Positions 33,330-44,253 are shown, counted from the first letter of the stretch. The stretch: DNA of 64,000 bases from Alentia gelatinosa (GCA_950022655.1 OX465579.1:139199118-139263117), one strand, 5' to 3'. The notes: generated from the letters alone by a model not told the origin. Numbers and translations: made by a program.

Positions 33330-34697
33330 AGTTCCCTTGCTCAGCATTACGTGGCAGGCAAAGCCTGCATAAATAGCTATGCTGCAGTTATTCTCCTTCA
33401 ACATGATGTGTACCTGGTGTTAGATCGGTATCATGAATATAGTATCAGGGACCCTACAAGGGTAGAAAGAGCTATTGTCATTGCTGCACACCAACATCAA
33501 ATATTCCTGCAGACTCTGCTGCCTTCACAGAAGGACACCCCGTTTGTAACAAGTAAGTTAATCCAAATCATCACTGAATATGTTGTGAGAGAAGCAGAGG
33601 GTATGGCAGTACAGAATACATTGCTAGTAACAGGACCAGAACCCATACCATCCCAATAGAAGTACAGTAAAACCTTGCTTTAATGTGATACTGTCTGTTC
33701 CGAGCAAAGGACCCGCAGAACAGGGTACCCCCTCTAGTGAGGTGTCCCAGAAGTGGGTTTTACTGTATGTGGAGGACTCATTATCAACAGAGATGACCTT
33801 TGAACTACACATGAGGAGGCTGATGTTAACATTATTTCCTAGGCAATGAAATTGGCAAGGAACAAGAACAACTTGGTGCAGGTTGTATTTAATGATACAG
33901 ATGTATTTGTGTTGCTTCTCCATTTTTATTTCATCATGGGAAAGAAATCCCTTGTAGCTATGCAGGGTACACATTCGTCAAGGGCAGTGATAGATATTGG
34001 TGCAACAGTAAAGGCTCACAAGAAAATCATCTTCAGTCTTCTCGCTGCCCATGCTTTAACCGGTTATGATAGTGTTCCTCAGTTGTGGGGCATTGGGAAA
34101 ACCAAAGCAATTAAAGCTTTGAGCAATGGATACTTTCTACCAAGTCTGGGCAACCAAAGAGCTGATTGGGGAACTGTTAGGAAGGAAGCGTCGGCCTTCA
34201 ATGCTGCATGTTATGGCTGCAAAAATGAAAACTCACCTACAATGTCAGATGTACGGGTTAAGATCTGGACATGAAGAACATCATCTGCTTCAGTGAAAGC
34301 ATCACCACTCAAGTCACTACCACCAACAACAGAATGTTTTTAAGAGAATGTGAAAAGGGCACATGCTACAACTTGCATATGGCTGGCTGCACTAAAGGAA
34401 GATCCCCCTGAACTAGATGTGTTCAAGATGGGTTACATGTTGGATCCCATTACAAAGATGATTGTCCCAGTCCAACTTCCTCCATCAGTTTCCCCTGCTC
34501 CCCCAGAAGTGCTTAATATGATTAAGTGTGTTTATGCCACAGATGAGCCTTGCTCCATTAGATGTGGATGTGTAAGTGTGCCATATAGCTGTTCATCTTT
34601 CTGTAAGTGTGAAGGGGCACCATCTTGTAGAAACCCATGGACAAAACATATTTTCTATTCAGTCAGTGATGATGAATCAGATGAAGAGAAGGACTGA
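33330..34697 (+). pseudogene. 3' part of a DTD/Cys-rich invertebrate family gene
   Basis: Three blocks on the plus strand. 33,351-33,659: YVAGKACINSYAAVI, DVYLVLDRYHEYSIRDPTRV, LIQIITEYVV. 33,846-34,274, same frame: VQVVFNDTDVFVLLLHFYF, SRAVIDIGATVKAHKKII, LLAAHALTGYDSVPQLWGIG, KTKAIKALS. 34,350-34,697, shifted frame: TCIWLAALKEDPPELD, then RCGCVSVPYSCSSFCKCEGA and PSCRNPW. DTDV plus TGYDS (usually TGCDT) and the CxC-rich tail are the hallmarks I know from an abundant uncharacterised invertebrate family. The aspartate pattern suggests a PIN/FEN-like nuclease fold (inference). The gap at 33,660-33,845 holds a MITE and ends in a good acceptor-like TTATTTCCTAG, so it may be an intron. The shift at 34,274-34,350 looks like damage or a second intron. 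Confidence 0.6.
33663..33767. mobile_element. Pogo/Tigger-like MITE, 105 bp
   Basis: Perfect 12-bp TIRs TACAGTAAAACC and GGTTTTACTGTA, including a TA at each end. The text between (TTCCGAGCAAAGGACCCG..GAGGTGTCCC) resembles the element at 34,722. It lies between two in-frame blocks of the DTD family gene. Confidence 0.8.
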
Positions 34698-34721
34698 AGT
34701 CAGTTGTCAATACATAGATAG

Positions 34722-34904
34722 TACAGTAGAACACCGCTAAAGTGGACACCCTCCGTTCCAGGCCAAAGTGTCCACTTACACGGGGTGTCAGCTTCCACGA
34801 GGTTAGAATAAACACCTAATATAGGGAACCATTCCGAGCAATGGTGTCCGTTAATGCAGGGTGTCCGCTTACGCAGGGTGTCCATTAGGTGGGGTTCTAC
34901 TGTA
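34722..34904. mobile_element. Pogo/Tigger-like MITE, 183 bp
   Basis: TIRs TACAGTAGAACACC and GGGGTTCTACTGTA (one mismatch), TA ends, interior words AGTGGACACCC and GTGTCCGCTT in both orientations. CAGTAGAACCCCGCTAAAGTGG-like ends are typical of pogo-group MITEs. Confidence 0.85.
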
Positions 34905-35126
34905 TATAGAAACCTTGGTCAGTGTTTTCTCAGTGTGTCATATTTTGAAGCGTCAGTTAACATAAAACCTTGCCTTCTTTGACTTTTTTCTGAGCTTTGA
35001 AATCATTACCAAGCCTCTGGTATGGAATGTAAGATGTCTAAATTTTAAGGAGTGATGTAGAAATATTCTGTTCTGCACACCTATTGCATTTCATCTAATA
35101 AATTTTATAATTTTACATTAAATGAC

Positions 35127-35174
35127 AAAATTGACCTTGATTTGACCTTCACCTGACTTTTCAAGGTCAATTTT
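35127..35174. repeat. 14-bp perfect hairpin next to the LINE tail
   Basis: AAAATTGACCTTGA (35,127-35,140) and TCAAGGTCAATTTT (35,161-35,174) flank a 20-nt loop. The right arm merges with the LINE poly(T) tract. Confidence 0.8.
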
Positions 35175-35333
35175 TTTTTTTTTTTAAATTTTTTTTATTA
35201 GGCAAGACAACAGTTCTGCACGCAGGCAGATCTTCCACTGTCGCGTGGAATCGGATGTAGACAAGTTACATATTTGATACATCGAGATCAATGATGAGGA
35301 TGGTGAAGATGACTTAGTAAACCCCCAACAGAC

Positions 35334-38189
35334 TCAGACCACGACAATGCGGGGCATCCAGTCAAATGTCGAAAAGGATTGTTTCACCACTATTTTGAAA
35401 TCTTTGACACCTTGCAACCTCTGAGTAGTCGCGGGCAGTTCATCCCATAACTGCATACCTCTGTTCATGGGCGACCTGTACGACAGGCTAGTTTTGATCG
35501 GCGTGCGTTTAAACTTTACTTTAGTTGAGCTACGCGTTAATCTCACATTCGGTTCTGTCCTCCATGGCAGTCTCGATATCTTGTGCATCAGGTTCAGCAA
35601 CGGCATATCTCTCCTAGTGGCCAATGTATCTAAACCCAACTGTCGGTGTAGCTCGGTGGCAGATTGGCGAGGGTTATGAATTTTCATCACAGCTTTCAGG
35701 GCTCTGTTTTGAACCTTTTGTAGTCTACTCATGTCGGACACACTTGAACCTCCTATTACGAAACCACAATATTCTAAAACAGGGCGCACAGCAACAGTGT
35801 AAACTTTTAGGGCCACATCCTTCGATATCCCTTCACATATTTTAGATAATTTGAAAACTCGAGAACTACTATTCCTAATCACCTCATTTATATGCTTATG
35901 AAAGTTAAGTTCTTGGTCCACAGAGACTCCCAGATAGTTGTAGCTGACATGCTCGGTTAACTCAGTCCCACAACAGGTGAGATCTAACTTTGGTAGATAA
36001 CGAAGGCTTCTTCTCGACGCACACCAACATGTTTTGGTCTTAGAAGCGTTCATGGTCATGCCATTTACGTCACACCATTTTTCGATTTCAGCAAGAGAAT
36101 CCTGTGTGTCAGTCTTGGCACTGAGACCGCTTAAGTTTGATGAATAGATAACCAGATCGTCTGCATACTGGATAGTCTTGCTTTTGGTTACCTGTTGACA
36201 CATGTCGTTAACAAATATTATAAAGAGGAGAGGCCCCAGGACAGAGCCCTGGGGCACTCCGAAGGCAACGTTAAGACGGTTCGATACTGTACCATTCACC
36301 AAAACGTGTTGCGTTCTGTCTTCAAGATAGCTCTTCACCCAGTTGCTTAAGTTATCTGGGATACTTACTAGGCTATTTAACTTGGCGTGTAGTAACGTGT
36401 GTGGTACAGCGTCGAACGCCTTCTTTAGATCGACGTGACAAATTGCGACGACCTCCCCTACATTTCGACTCTCATATAGATCACTGACAAACTCAAAGAT
36501 AGCATCAGTAGTGCCGAGCTTTTTCCTGAAGCCATATTGCGTGTCCACAAGCACGTTATTGCTAACTAACTCTTCTTCGATTGCTGAGTACACTAGCTTT
36601 TCTAATATCTTGGATGGTGAGCACAGTAAGGTGATAGGCCTCCAGTTCGTTATCTTACAAGTATCCCCACTTTTGGGGATAGGCACCACCAAGCCCGTCT
36701 TCCAAGCCGCCAGTATCTCACCAGTTTTTAAGGACGTTTCAAACAGATGTGTGAACTCTTCCAGCAATATTAACATAGCGTCTCTAATAACTCTCCCAGA
36801 TACGTATTCTAACCCTGATGACTTTGACACTATAATTTCGTTTACTAACTTTCGTATTTTTTCTTTGTCTACTCTGATCTCTTGCTGAGGAGCCACTTTA
36901 CTCTGGCCTTCCAACTCCCCTATTAGGGATTGGTGCCTTTTTCGGTCCACCTTTTCAAATAGTCTGGCCCCTACATTTGTGAAATAGTCGTTCACATAGT
37001 CCGCGGTTTTGTCAGTTTCTACCACCTCTTCTGTGCGCTCATCTACTATCGAGCATCTAGTGATATTTTTCTTACCATTCAATAGGACATCTATGCTACG
37101 CCAGAACTCTTTCGGCCTATTCCTGTTGTTTTCTAGTTCCTCGAGAGTAAACGCGTTCTTGGCTTCCCTAAGGTCCTTCCTTATTTTACAGTTTAGGAAC
37201 CGGGCCTTTTCTAAGTACTCTCTGTCATTCGTCTCCCTATACAGAGATATTAGTATTCTACGCTAGGTGATATCTGAAAAACACTCTTCAGATACCCACG
37301 GGTCCCTAGCGGTTATGTTGCATAGTTCTTTAACTGGACAGCTTTGATCTAAGTACGATTCTATCCGTTTCAGTATTAAGTCCCATTTCTTATCGATGTT
37401 CTTACAAGAGTAGAACTCGGTCCAGTCATGATCACATAAGAACCCTTCCATAGACTCTCGGCTGTAAGCCTTGTACGTTCTCCCTTTGAAGCTTACTTTT
37501 TCTTTGCCCAGCCTAGGTTTTTTCCGTTGTGCATAAACTGGCAAGTGGTCAGTTATCTTATCACTTGATACTCCACTACTCATTACTTATGGACAGTTTG
37601 TAAAGATTAAGTCGATGAGTGTTCCTCCGCTTTTGTTAGGACGGGTGGTTTCATTTATTAGTTGCCTAAGCAGGTAATCTTTAGCTAAACTTGTGATCTT
37701 TAAGACAGAAGGGCTACTTCGGTCATGCAAATTGCAATTAAAATCGCCCACTAGCCATGTTTCCGTATTAATAACTTCGCTATCATCAAGAACCTTCTGT
37801 ACTTCATTAATAAGGATATCGTAATTAGTGTCTGGAGGTTTGTAGACAGTGATTATGGTCAATTTCTTGAAACCCGGTTTGTTTATCGATAGTGTTAACA
37901 TTTCTATTTCAGCAAGGGTTACTGACATATTGTCCATCTTTCGACAGTAGGGTGCAAAACTATTGCTTATATAACAGGCCACGCCTCCGCCTCTGCGGCT
38001 CTCCCTGTCATGCCGGTACAAGGTCATGTTATCAAACGATAACATGCCATCGCTATAGCCGCTATGTAGCCATGTTTCTGTGAAGTATACGAAATCGTAG
38101 GAACCAAAAACCAGTCTAGCTTGCAGTAAATTGCAGTGGAGGCTACGGATATTATTGTGAATTATTGAGACACCCTTTGTGGTTTTCAT
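35334..38189 (-). pseudogene. LINE ORF2: AP endonuclease + reverse transcriptase
   Basis: One continuous frame from 38,189 to the stop at 35,334, broken only by TAA at 37,587-37,589 and TAG at 37,263-37,265. Endonuclease motifs: HNNIRSL, FTETWLHSGY, RRGGGVACYIS, TVYKPPDTNYD, LVGDFNCNLHD and GGTLIDLIFTN. RT motifs: TGLVVPIPKSGD, NWRPITLLC, GFRKKLGTTDAIF, HVDLKKAFDAVPHTLL, GVPQGSVLGPLLFIIFVNDM, IQYADDLVIYS, YNYLGVSVDQEL. The C-terminus is the usual thumb plus RGMQLWDELP. These make it a CR1/Jockey-group ORF2 that nicks target DNA and primes reverse transcription. Catalytic residues appear intact. The two stops inactivate this copy. The start codon was chosen as the first ATG; upstream use cannot be excluded. 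Confidence 0.93.
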
Positions 38190-39302
38190 AAGGGGGATGA
38201 GAATGGAGTGTGATAGGTCCCAAGTGAGTTATATCTCAGTTGGGAGCCTTTGACCAGTCACAGAGTCTTGTTCGCTCTGTGTCTGGCGTGAGGTTAGCCA
38301 AAATGGCCAGTGGCAATATGACAACCGACCTGGGCGGGTATGGGAGGTGGTGGGGGGGGTGGGGGGGTGGGTGTGGGGGAGAGAGAACACCTGAGCTGCC
38401 TTCCGGCCTGCATATCATTGTATGTGTTGGTCTCCTTTTATAGTGGATCAGCTTCAACATTATTTGTATCGTACAAAATAACAAGGTATATTTGTGTAAC
38501 GAATCAAGTATCTTTTACTGAACAAGAATGAAGGTGATTTTTACATGTTTTCGTTTCGATCTGCACACTAGATCGTAATCGTGATCAGGGAGAGATTAGA
38601 TAAGATTTGATACTAGGTCATCTTCATACCACCCCCAAGACTTCGACACCCACTGATTTCCAGTAGAAAGTCATCATTTTCTCAATACAATGTATACAAT
38701 TGTAACTAGGTTTACGTTAACAAGTCTTAGTTATTCAAGTGAGAGGCGCCTTTCGGCCTCCACTCACAAGGTAGCAAACAGTACCTTTTAGACGAGTTCC
38801 GGATAATACCAACGCTAATGCATTCATGTGGCTTCTGTACACCAACACAGATAAGTTACCTTACGGCCCCTTACAAAACAACAAGAAGTGTAACAAGCTA
38901 TGAATACATAAGTCAAATTTGATGATGTCTGTTCATTATATCTGACACACACAGTCTCATCATGGTCATAGTGAGGGCACCTTCCGGCCACACCTCGAAG
39001 CGAGTTCAATGACTGATTCTTTAGTGTAAGATTTTCCACTCCAGGCTGCTTGTTTGTAGGAAACAATAGAGTAAGTTACTTTTCGGCCGCTTACAACAGA
39101 TTATCTTGTCCGTGGGATAGGTAGTGCGAGACATTCGTTCATATAATGATTCTAACATGGATTGAAAAGGTAACAAATTGCCTACACACGATCCATGAAG
39201 TTTTAACACAAGTAAGTTACCTTACGGCCGCTTACAACAAGTAACAATTAAGCTAGTTCATTGTTCCTTCAAATAGGCAATGTCAGTCCATATCTTAGCA
39301 CT
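38190..39302 (-). other. LINE inter-ORF region with five repeated hairpins
   Basis: Five copies of a short hairpin lie at 38,739-38,767, 38,851-38,874, 38,971-38,995, 39,071-39,094 and 39,212-39,235. Each has a 5-bp outer stem, GTAAG/CTTAC or the variant GTGAG/CTCAC, around a core such as TTACCTTACGGCCG or GGCGCCTTTCGGCCTC. Spacing is 100-141 bp, and flanking words (TTACAACA, AGTTCATTG-like) recur weakly, so they may be remnants of a ~110-bp tandem unit. A weaker sixth core (GCCTTCCGGCC) sits at about 38,398. At 38,341-38,382 a G-rich run could form a quadruplex on the plus strand. No ORF of note. Confidence 0.75.
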
Positions 39303-39938
39303 TCAGGCCCAATTTTCAACCGACCTTCTCACAGCCCTCAGGATGATCCTGACTAATTTAGGGTACCAGATCGGGTTCAGATGGCAGCCATCTCTCAGCT
39401 TGTCATACATGATAGATAGCTTTCGGTTCTTGGAGTGCTGGATGTACACAAGGGATCCAACGTGCGCCGTGGCTAGGCAGTTTCGCTGATTGTGCTTTAC
39501 GATGTGTTGATTTGCCATTATGCACAAAGTGTCGAGGTACACCTGCTCATCGATCGACGATGGAAATGGATCATACTCACTCAACTTAACACCAAAGTAC
39601 GTGCCAAAGCAGACGTGCAGCTTCGGATAAGCATTTCGATACATCGTTTCAATGTCTTGGAGCATTCAATCCAGGTCTTCAATGAACTCACCACCAGTCG
39701 AGTACTGGAATGTAATTCGTCGTGTGCGTTTGTCTCTTTTTGTTGTGTTACATATTCCTCCACACAGGTAAATGAAGCGGAGCTGTGGCCCGGCGCAATC
39801 AACCATACGTAGTCCCACAAGACCAAGTTCCTGAAGAGACGCACCCCCAAAAGCAAATGCATCAATTACATTGTTGTCACTTCTCAGGTTGGCAAGGATG
39901 TTTCGGATTCTGGAATCTCCAATTACAATGGTTGACAT
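39303..39938 (-). pseudogene. SGNH-hydrolase-like ORF of the LINE, one stop
   Basis: The ATG at 39,938 lies 14 nt after the stop of the NADAR frame and in a different (-1) frame. The frame runs to 39,303 with a single TGA at 39,666-39,668. MSTIVIGDSRIRNIL carries a GDS block I. IYLCGGICNTT corresponds to the G-x-N block III. MYDKLRDGCHLNPIW carries the D-x-x-H block V near the C-terminus. Spacing over about 210 residues suits an SGNH/GDSL esterase. Esterase domains are known in ORF1 of CR1-type LINEs, where they are thought to act on lipids or in particle transport. Block II Gly is less clear, so activity is uncertain. Confidence 0.65.
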
Positions 39939-39952
39939 GCTTGCAATTGCAG

Positions 39953-41722
39953 TTAAGCCCGTTTAATTTCGATCAACTTAGCGCGGACGTTCTCCAAAAT
40001 CTTGCCACAGACGTTGGACCCTGGGAATTTGCGCGCTGCAAGTAAACGTTCATAAGTGAGACCACATCCCCAGTAAAGATTGGTTGTGGCCACAATAATG
40101 GTTGCAGGCGCCGATTGGAATAGCTTCACCGCCAGGTCCTCGTGTTGAAGAAACTTCAGTTCAATGAGATAACTTAGACGCTCTCTTTTTACTTCGTTCC
40201 AGGACTTGGCAACATCTATTCTCACCGTGTTCCCCAGTTTTTTCGTTTCGTAGGGGTCGTCTGATTCATAGATGGCAGCAGCAATCTCGTAGTCGCCGTT
40301 ATATAGCGCTTTTAGAAATTGATATCCTTGTTCCACAGAGCGGAAAAAGAATAGTCCGTTTGCCGTCCCTTCCTTCACATTGCATTCGATCTCCGCTGGG
40401 TAGAGATTGCTTAAATAGGCTGTTTTACCTGCAAATATACACCTCTCTGCAGTTGTGTGTATGCACTCGGGCTTGAATACCTTGGCCTGGTCAGCTACCG
40501 CACCCTGGCGCAAGGGCTCCTCCGCGCCCTCAACAGCCTGGTCAGCTGGCTCTAGCGGGGGAGGGTGCTCGTCGTCCATGGGCTCGGCCTGGGGCGCAGG
40601 GACTTGAGTTGGCAGCGGCAACTTTCGTTCCGGCTGATTGCGTTCTATGAAGTCCAGTGGTAGCAGGCTATTCGGAATTAGGTCAGCTTCGGCTAGCGAG
40701 AAGACCTCTCCCTCTACATATAGACTATCATTTTCTATGTAGGCGTTTTTCAGCAGTCTTCTCTGGTATCCCTTTACCATATGCATTAGACCACGTCGCC
40801 GCCTGTCCTCAACGGGTTCGTCCGGGGACACTGAGATATCAGAGTAGTCACTACGACCCAGACGTGGGGCAGATGCCAAAAATAAATTTCGCATAGTGGC
40901 TGTAGTGAAGCTTATTAGTACGGGAGGCGGGCGATTGGATTGTTTTGGTGTTTTGTTTCTGCTTTTGTTTAACCGTTCGATCTTGATTACATCTTGTTTA
41001 GAGATGATAAGGCCTATAGCATTGCAAATTTCGTGAATTAAACAATGCAGATCTTCTGACTGGTTCTCCACACACCCGAACAGCACCACGTTACGCTCTC
41101 TCGCAGGGGATTAGTAGACTGTATTATCATTTATACTGGAGCCTGCAGCTCGTGATACAGCGTTAGATCCCATATCCTTTCCCCAAACATTGGCGCAAGC
41201 ATTATTTACTCCAGTTGTGAGGTTCTGTAACCCGCTTTCTACATGCTCTACACGCCTTTCGAATTTGGCGTTGGTCACTTCTTGTCTAGCCATGTTAACA
41301 GCTACTTCATCCTTTATTATTTTCAATTCAGCGTGTAAAGTGGCTATCTTAGCTCCAGTGTTCACGTCTGATTGCTCAAACCTAGTGTCCATCTCTTCCT
41401 TGGTGGGCAGTTTGGTGATCAAACTAGCCAAGTAATCAATGCCACCTTGGGTCGGGTTAGCGTTTACTACACCCTGGGGGTCGTGTAGGTTGTTGACGGC
41501 AGGCCCTGCGCGCACCGCCGGGACCTCCCCCTCTACCCCAGTCATGTCGTCGGGGCGGACTGTGTCTGTCTCCTCAAACAGCGCCAATAAGTCTGTTTCT
41601 GTCGTCTTGGATCGTTTTGTTAAGTTTTTTCGCAACAAACCTATCTTACTTATGTCAGTATCGCTGGGGCTGACAGAGTTTGATCTTAGACGCTTCCTAA
41701 ACGTTTCCGGCGAGTCAGTCAT
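39953..41722 (-). pseudogene. LINE ORF1: coiled coil, RRM-like and NADAR domains
   Basis: A single frame from the ATG at 41,722 to the stop at 39,953, interrupted by TAA at 41,111-41,113. The first ~200 residues are charged with a coiled-coil stretch (AKIATLHAELKIIKDEVAV, FERRVEHVESGLQNL). After the stop, NVVLFGCVENQSEDLH to VLISFTTATMRNLFL and RRLLKNAYIENDSLYVEG form an RRM-like nucleic-acid-binding domain, as in many LINE ORF1 proteins. A Pro-rich linker (PLPTQVPAPQAEP) leads to a NADAR domain (about 40,438-39,974): CIFAGKTAYLSNLYP, FRSVEQGYQFLKAL, DPYETKKLGNTVRID, SWNEVKRERLSYLIELKF, TNLYWGCGL, FPGSNVCGKILENVR. NADAR proteins of bacteria act as N-glycosidases on riboflavin precursors or ADP-ribosylated bases. 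The conserved Glu is kept. The Asp usual before WGxG is replaced by Asn-Leu-Tyr. Confidence 0.85.
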
Positions 41723-44253
41723 GCTTACACACAGTGAGCGATAATGACCACCATCTTGCGTGCAGTCAAAACAGGCTGTGTCGGTCGACTAGCAGACAAA
41801 TCAAATCGAGAAAAGTCATCACCTACTTTAAGCCATCCAGCGATATTTTCACGTCTAGGAAATTTGGTGCACAGTTACGATTCCTCTTCACCTCTTTTAT
41901 TATTACGTCTGTATATTTTAGAGATAAACCGAGAATCAAAGCGATTTATCTCCAGAAATATATTTCTTGTATCTTGCTTATAAATAAGGATCTGGTCAAT
42001 CGTATTGTACTCCCAGCGTGATTCAGGTATCATGGCAGTCCATGACGTTTAAAGGGGACCTTGGATATATTGAAAATGCCACATATATAATGCATTGATT
42101 GATAAAAACTGTGACTCTTGTATCAAGCAATTTCACCAACACCTGTAAAGAAAGGACGAAGACAAAGTAAAGCATATACCTATACCGCGTAAAACGTCAG
42201 TCCGGTCCGATTATTTTTTATCTGCACTACATCCGTCTAATATAATACTAATACCGCTACTAGCATCATCATCCCTACTAAACCATAGCGACAACCAGTA
42301 TCACCAATACCACCACCCAACAGACATTTCACCTGATACCCAATATGTCCCCTCATTCTTGCGGTCACGTGTCGACATACGCATTTTCCCCAGGCCTTCC
42401 TCGTCAGGGAGCATTACGAGGGGACATCCAATATAAGAGCCTCCTGTTGAGGCGTCTCTGGGAGGATAGTGACGTCATTCCAAGGTAAGCGTTCGTCCGC
42501 CACAATTACCAGGGAATCTTGGCCTTGCGCGTTCTGGTCGCGCTATATTGGCCGGCTCGGAATGATGGACGGGAACGCTGGCAAATTGTCGTCTGCCTAT
42601 CTTGTTACACGTCCAGGCGAATGTCAGAGCGGCCCAGCGGTTGCTAAAAGGACGAGTCAAAGACCCGAGCGATCGTCATCGTATTTCATCTCGTCAATCA
42701 TCAGCGATATAATAGCCAGCGTATTACTCCGCTCTTCAATCTGCATATTACTCGTCGCTGTATATTGTCGTCGCTCCAACATTCTAGCCACCCGATCCAC
42801 TCACCTTTCCTTACATTCGTATTGGCCCACCGGAGGGATCATGGGTTATTGGCTGTAGGAAATTGATTAACAAGTAATTCAATTGTACCCAGTCCAAATT
42901 TGAATCAATTTGGTAATTTGTAATTGGTTCACGATTGGGAGGTACACATGTCCAAGTTCTCCGACGGTAATGAGCAGAACACTTTCGCCCGCATTCAATT
43001 GCCCTATTATTAACACAATATCGAGAGTAACGAAAATCGATCCACACATGCACATTGTTTTTTTAGCATATAGCGAGATGTAGATACCTAGATATCATGT
43101 AGACAAAGCCTGGTGAACGAGCTTTTTATTATATAACATATGGGAATGATTCGCATGTACAGTATGCAATGCAGTCTAGCATCACACCCATGTAATCAAT
43201 AGTGAGACCGCTAAACAATTCTTTTTAATATAAGTTTTCGTTATTTGCATTAAGTATAAACGTGTTGCATTATGAGTCTGTTCAGTGTGTATGCAGCTAT
43301 GACGGAGTAAGCGGATAGTGTGCTGAGAGTGATGCGATGTGTGAGGGAGCTTGCACTGCAGACCTTAATGACGCACCAGGAGCCATAACCTCTGCCGAAC
43401 AAATTCTTGGCATCTGCAGAGCAGATCTTGGGGCCATGTGGCTTAGTATAAACACACGTGTGTCAGTACACTTGGTTGATATTTGATAGTGATGAGAGAG
43501 TGGGTGAGTATATACCTCTAATCTGCATTCTGATATTTTCATACACACATTTTATATTTTACATATCTTTTGAATTCATAAATAGGACCCAACTGCACCT
43601 ATATATATATATGGATTTTATGTATACTACCTCGGCAAGTCATTCCATGGTAACATTACACTAGAGTGGACACCTTTTATAGAAGGACGTTTTCGGCCTT
43701 TTCAGTTTGATTGTTAGTCTCCCCTGGCTACGTGTCTATAGGTTTTCGGTGGGAGTGATGGTTTGTGAGTATTTCCCGATTCTATAAGTAAGCAAAGATA
43801 CTTTTTACGAGTCTAACAATAGGACATTAAAATGGTTATGTAGCTACCAAGGTTTTTGTATAAATACGTAAACCGCGGGTTTGTAGCTTCTACAGTTTGA
43901 TTTTAAGAGTGACATTTGCTCCTAAAGGGAAGTAACTTTAGTAGATGAATGGAGGCGCAATTAAGGTTTTTAGATTTGCATGCTGGTGTCTGTAGAAATA
44001 TTGCTTCTGATTTTAACTAGTTTGAACAACCAGTGGTTGCCTCTTCCCATCGTGGCATTAACACTATTTTCCCAACCGCTCCAACCGCTTCCTGCTGGAA
44101 CTTACTATCCGTGACAAGAGTTAGAGAAGCGGTTCCAGCCAAGGGTGGAACTTACTTATTTCAAACGAGAGCCAGAGAACTTGGTTCCAGCCTACCTGGT
44201 AAGTCCAGTCTATACCAGAGTACAGCCTTCCTTACCAAGTATCCTTTATAGGT
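41723..44253. other. Intergenic sequence between the LINE and the DIRS element
   Basis: The first ~300 bp may be LINE 5' UTR. The ORFs at 42,469-42,858 and 43,297-43,548 lack domains. At 44,040-44,240 the words GCGGTTCCAGC, GGAACTTACT and AACCGCT recur in both orientations, possibly part of the DIRS terminal region. Confidence 0.4.

Larger units (their letters stand above)
35171..41722 (-). mobile_element. Nearly full-length CR1-group LINE with NADAR in ORF1
   Basis: On the minus strand the order is: coiled-coil/RRM ORF1 with a NADAR domain (41,722-39,953), an SGNH-like ORF (39,938-39,303), a 1.1-kb inter-ORF region with repeated hairpins, ORF2 endonuclease-RT (38,189-35,334), and a poly(A) tail (T run at 35,171-35,185 on the plus strand, preceded by AATAAA-like TAATAAAA). 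Only five in-frame stops interrupt about 6 kb, so the insertion is young. The 5' UTR boundary beyond 41,722 was not determined and no target duplication was identified. Confidence 0.85.

Noticed and set aside
35334..38189. Plus-strand ORFs opposite the LINE ORF2 (for example 36,511-36,888)
   Set aside because: Antisense shadows of a clearly recognised endonuclease-RT frame.
38341..38382. G-rich tract as a G-quadruplex promoter element
   Set aside because: Composition alone supports possible quadruplex formation. Nothing links it to transcription, and it is C-rich in the LINE RNA.
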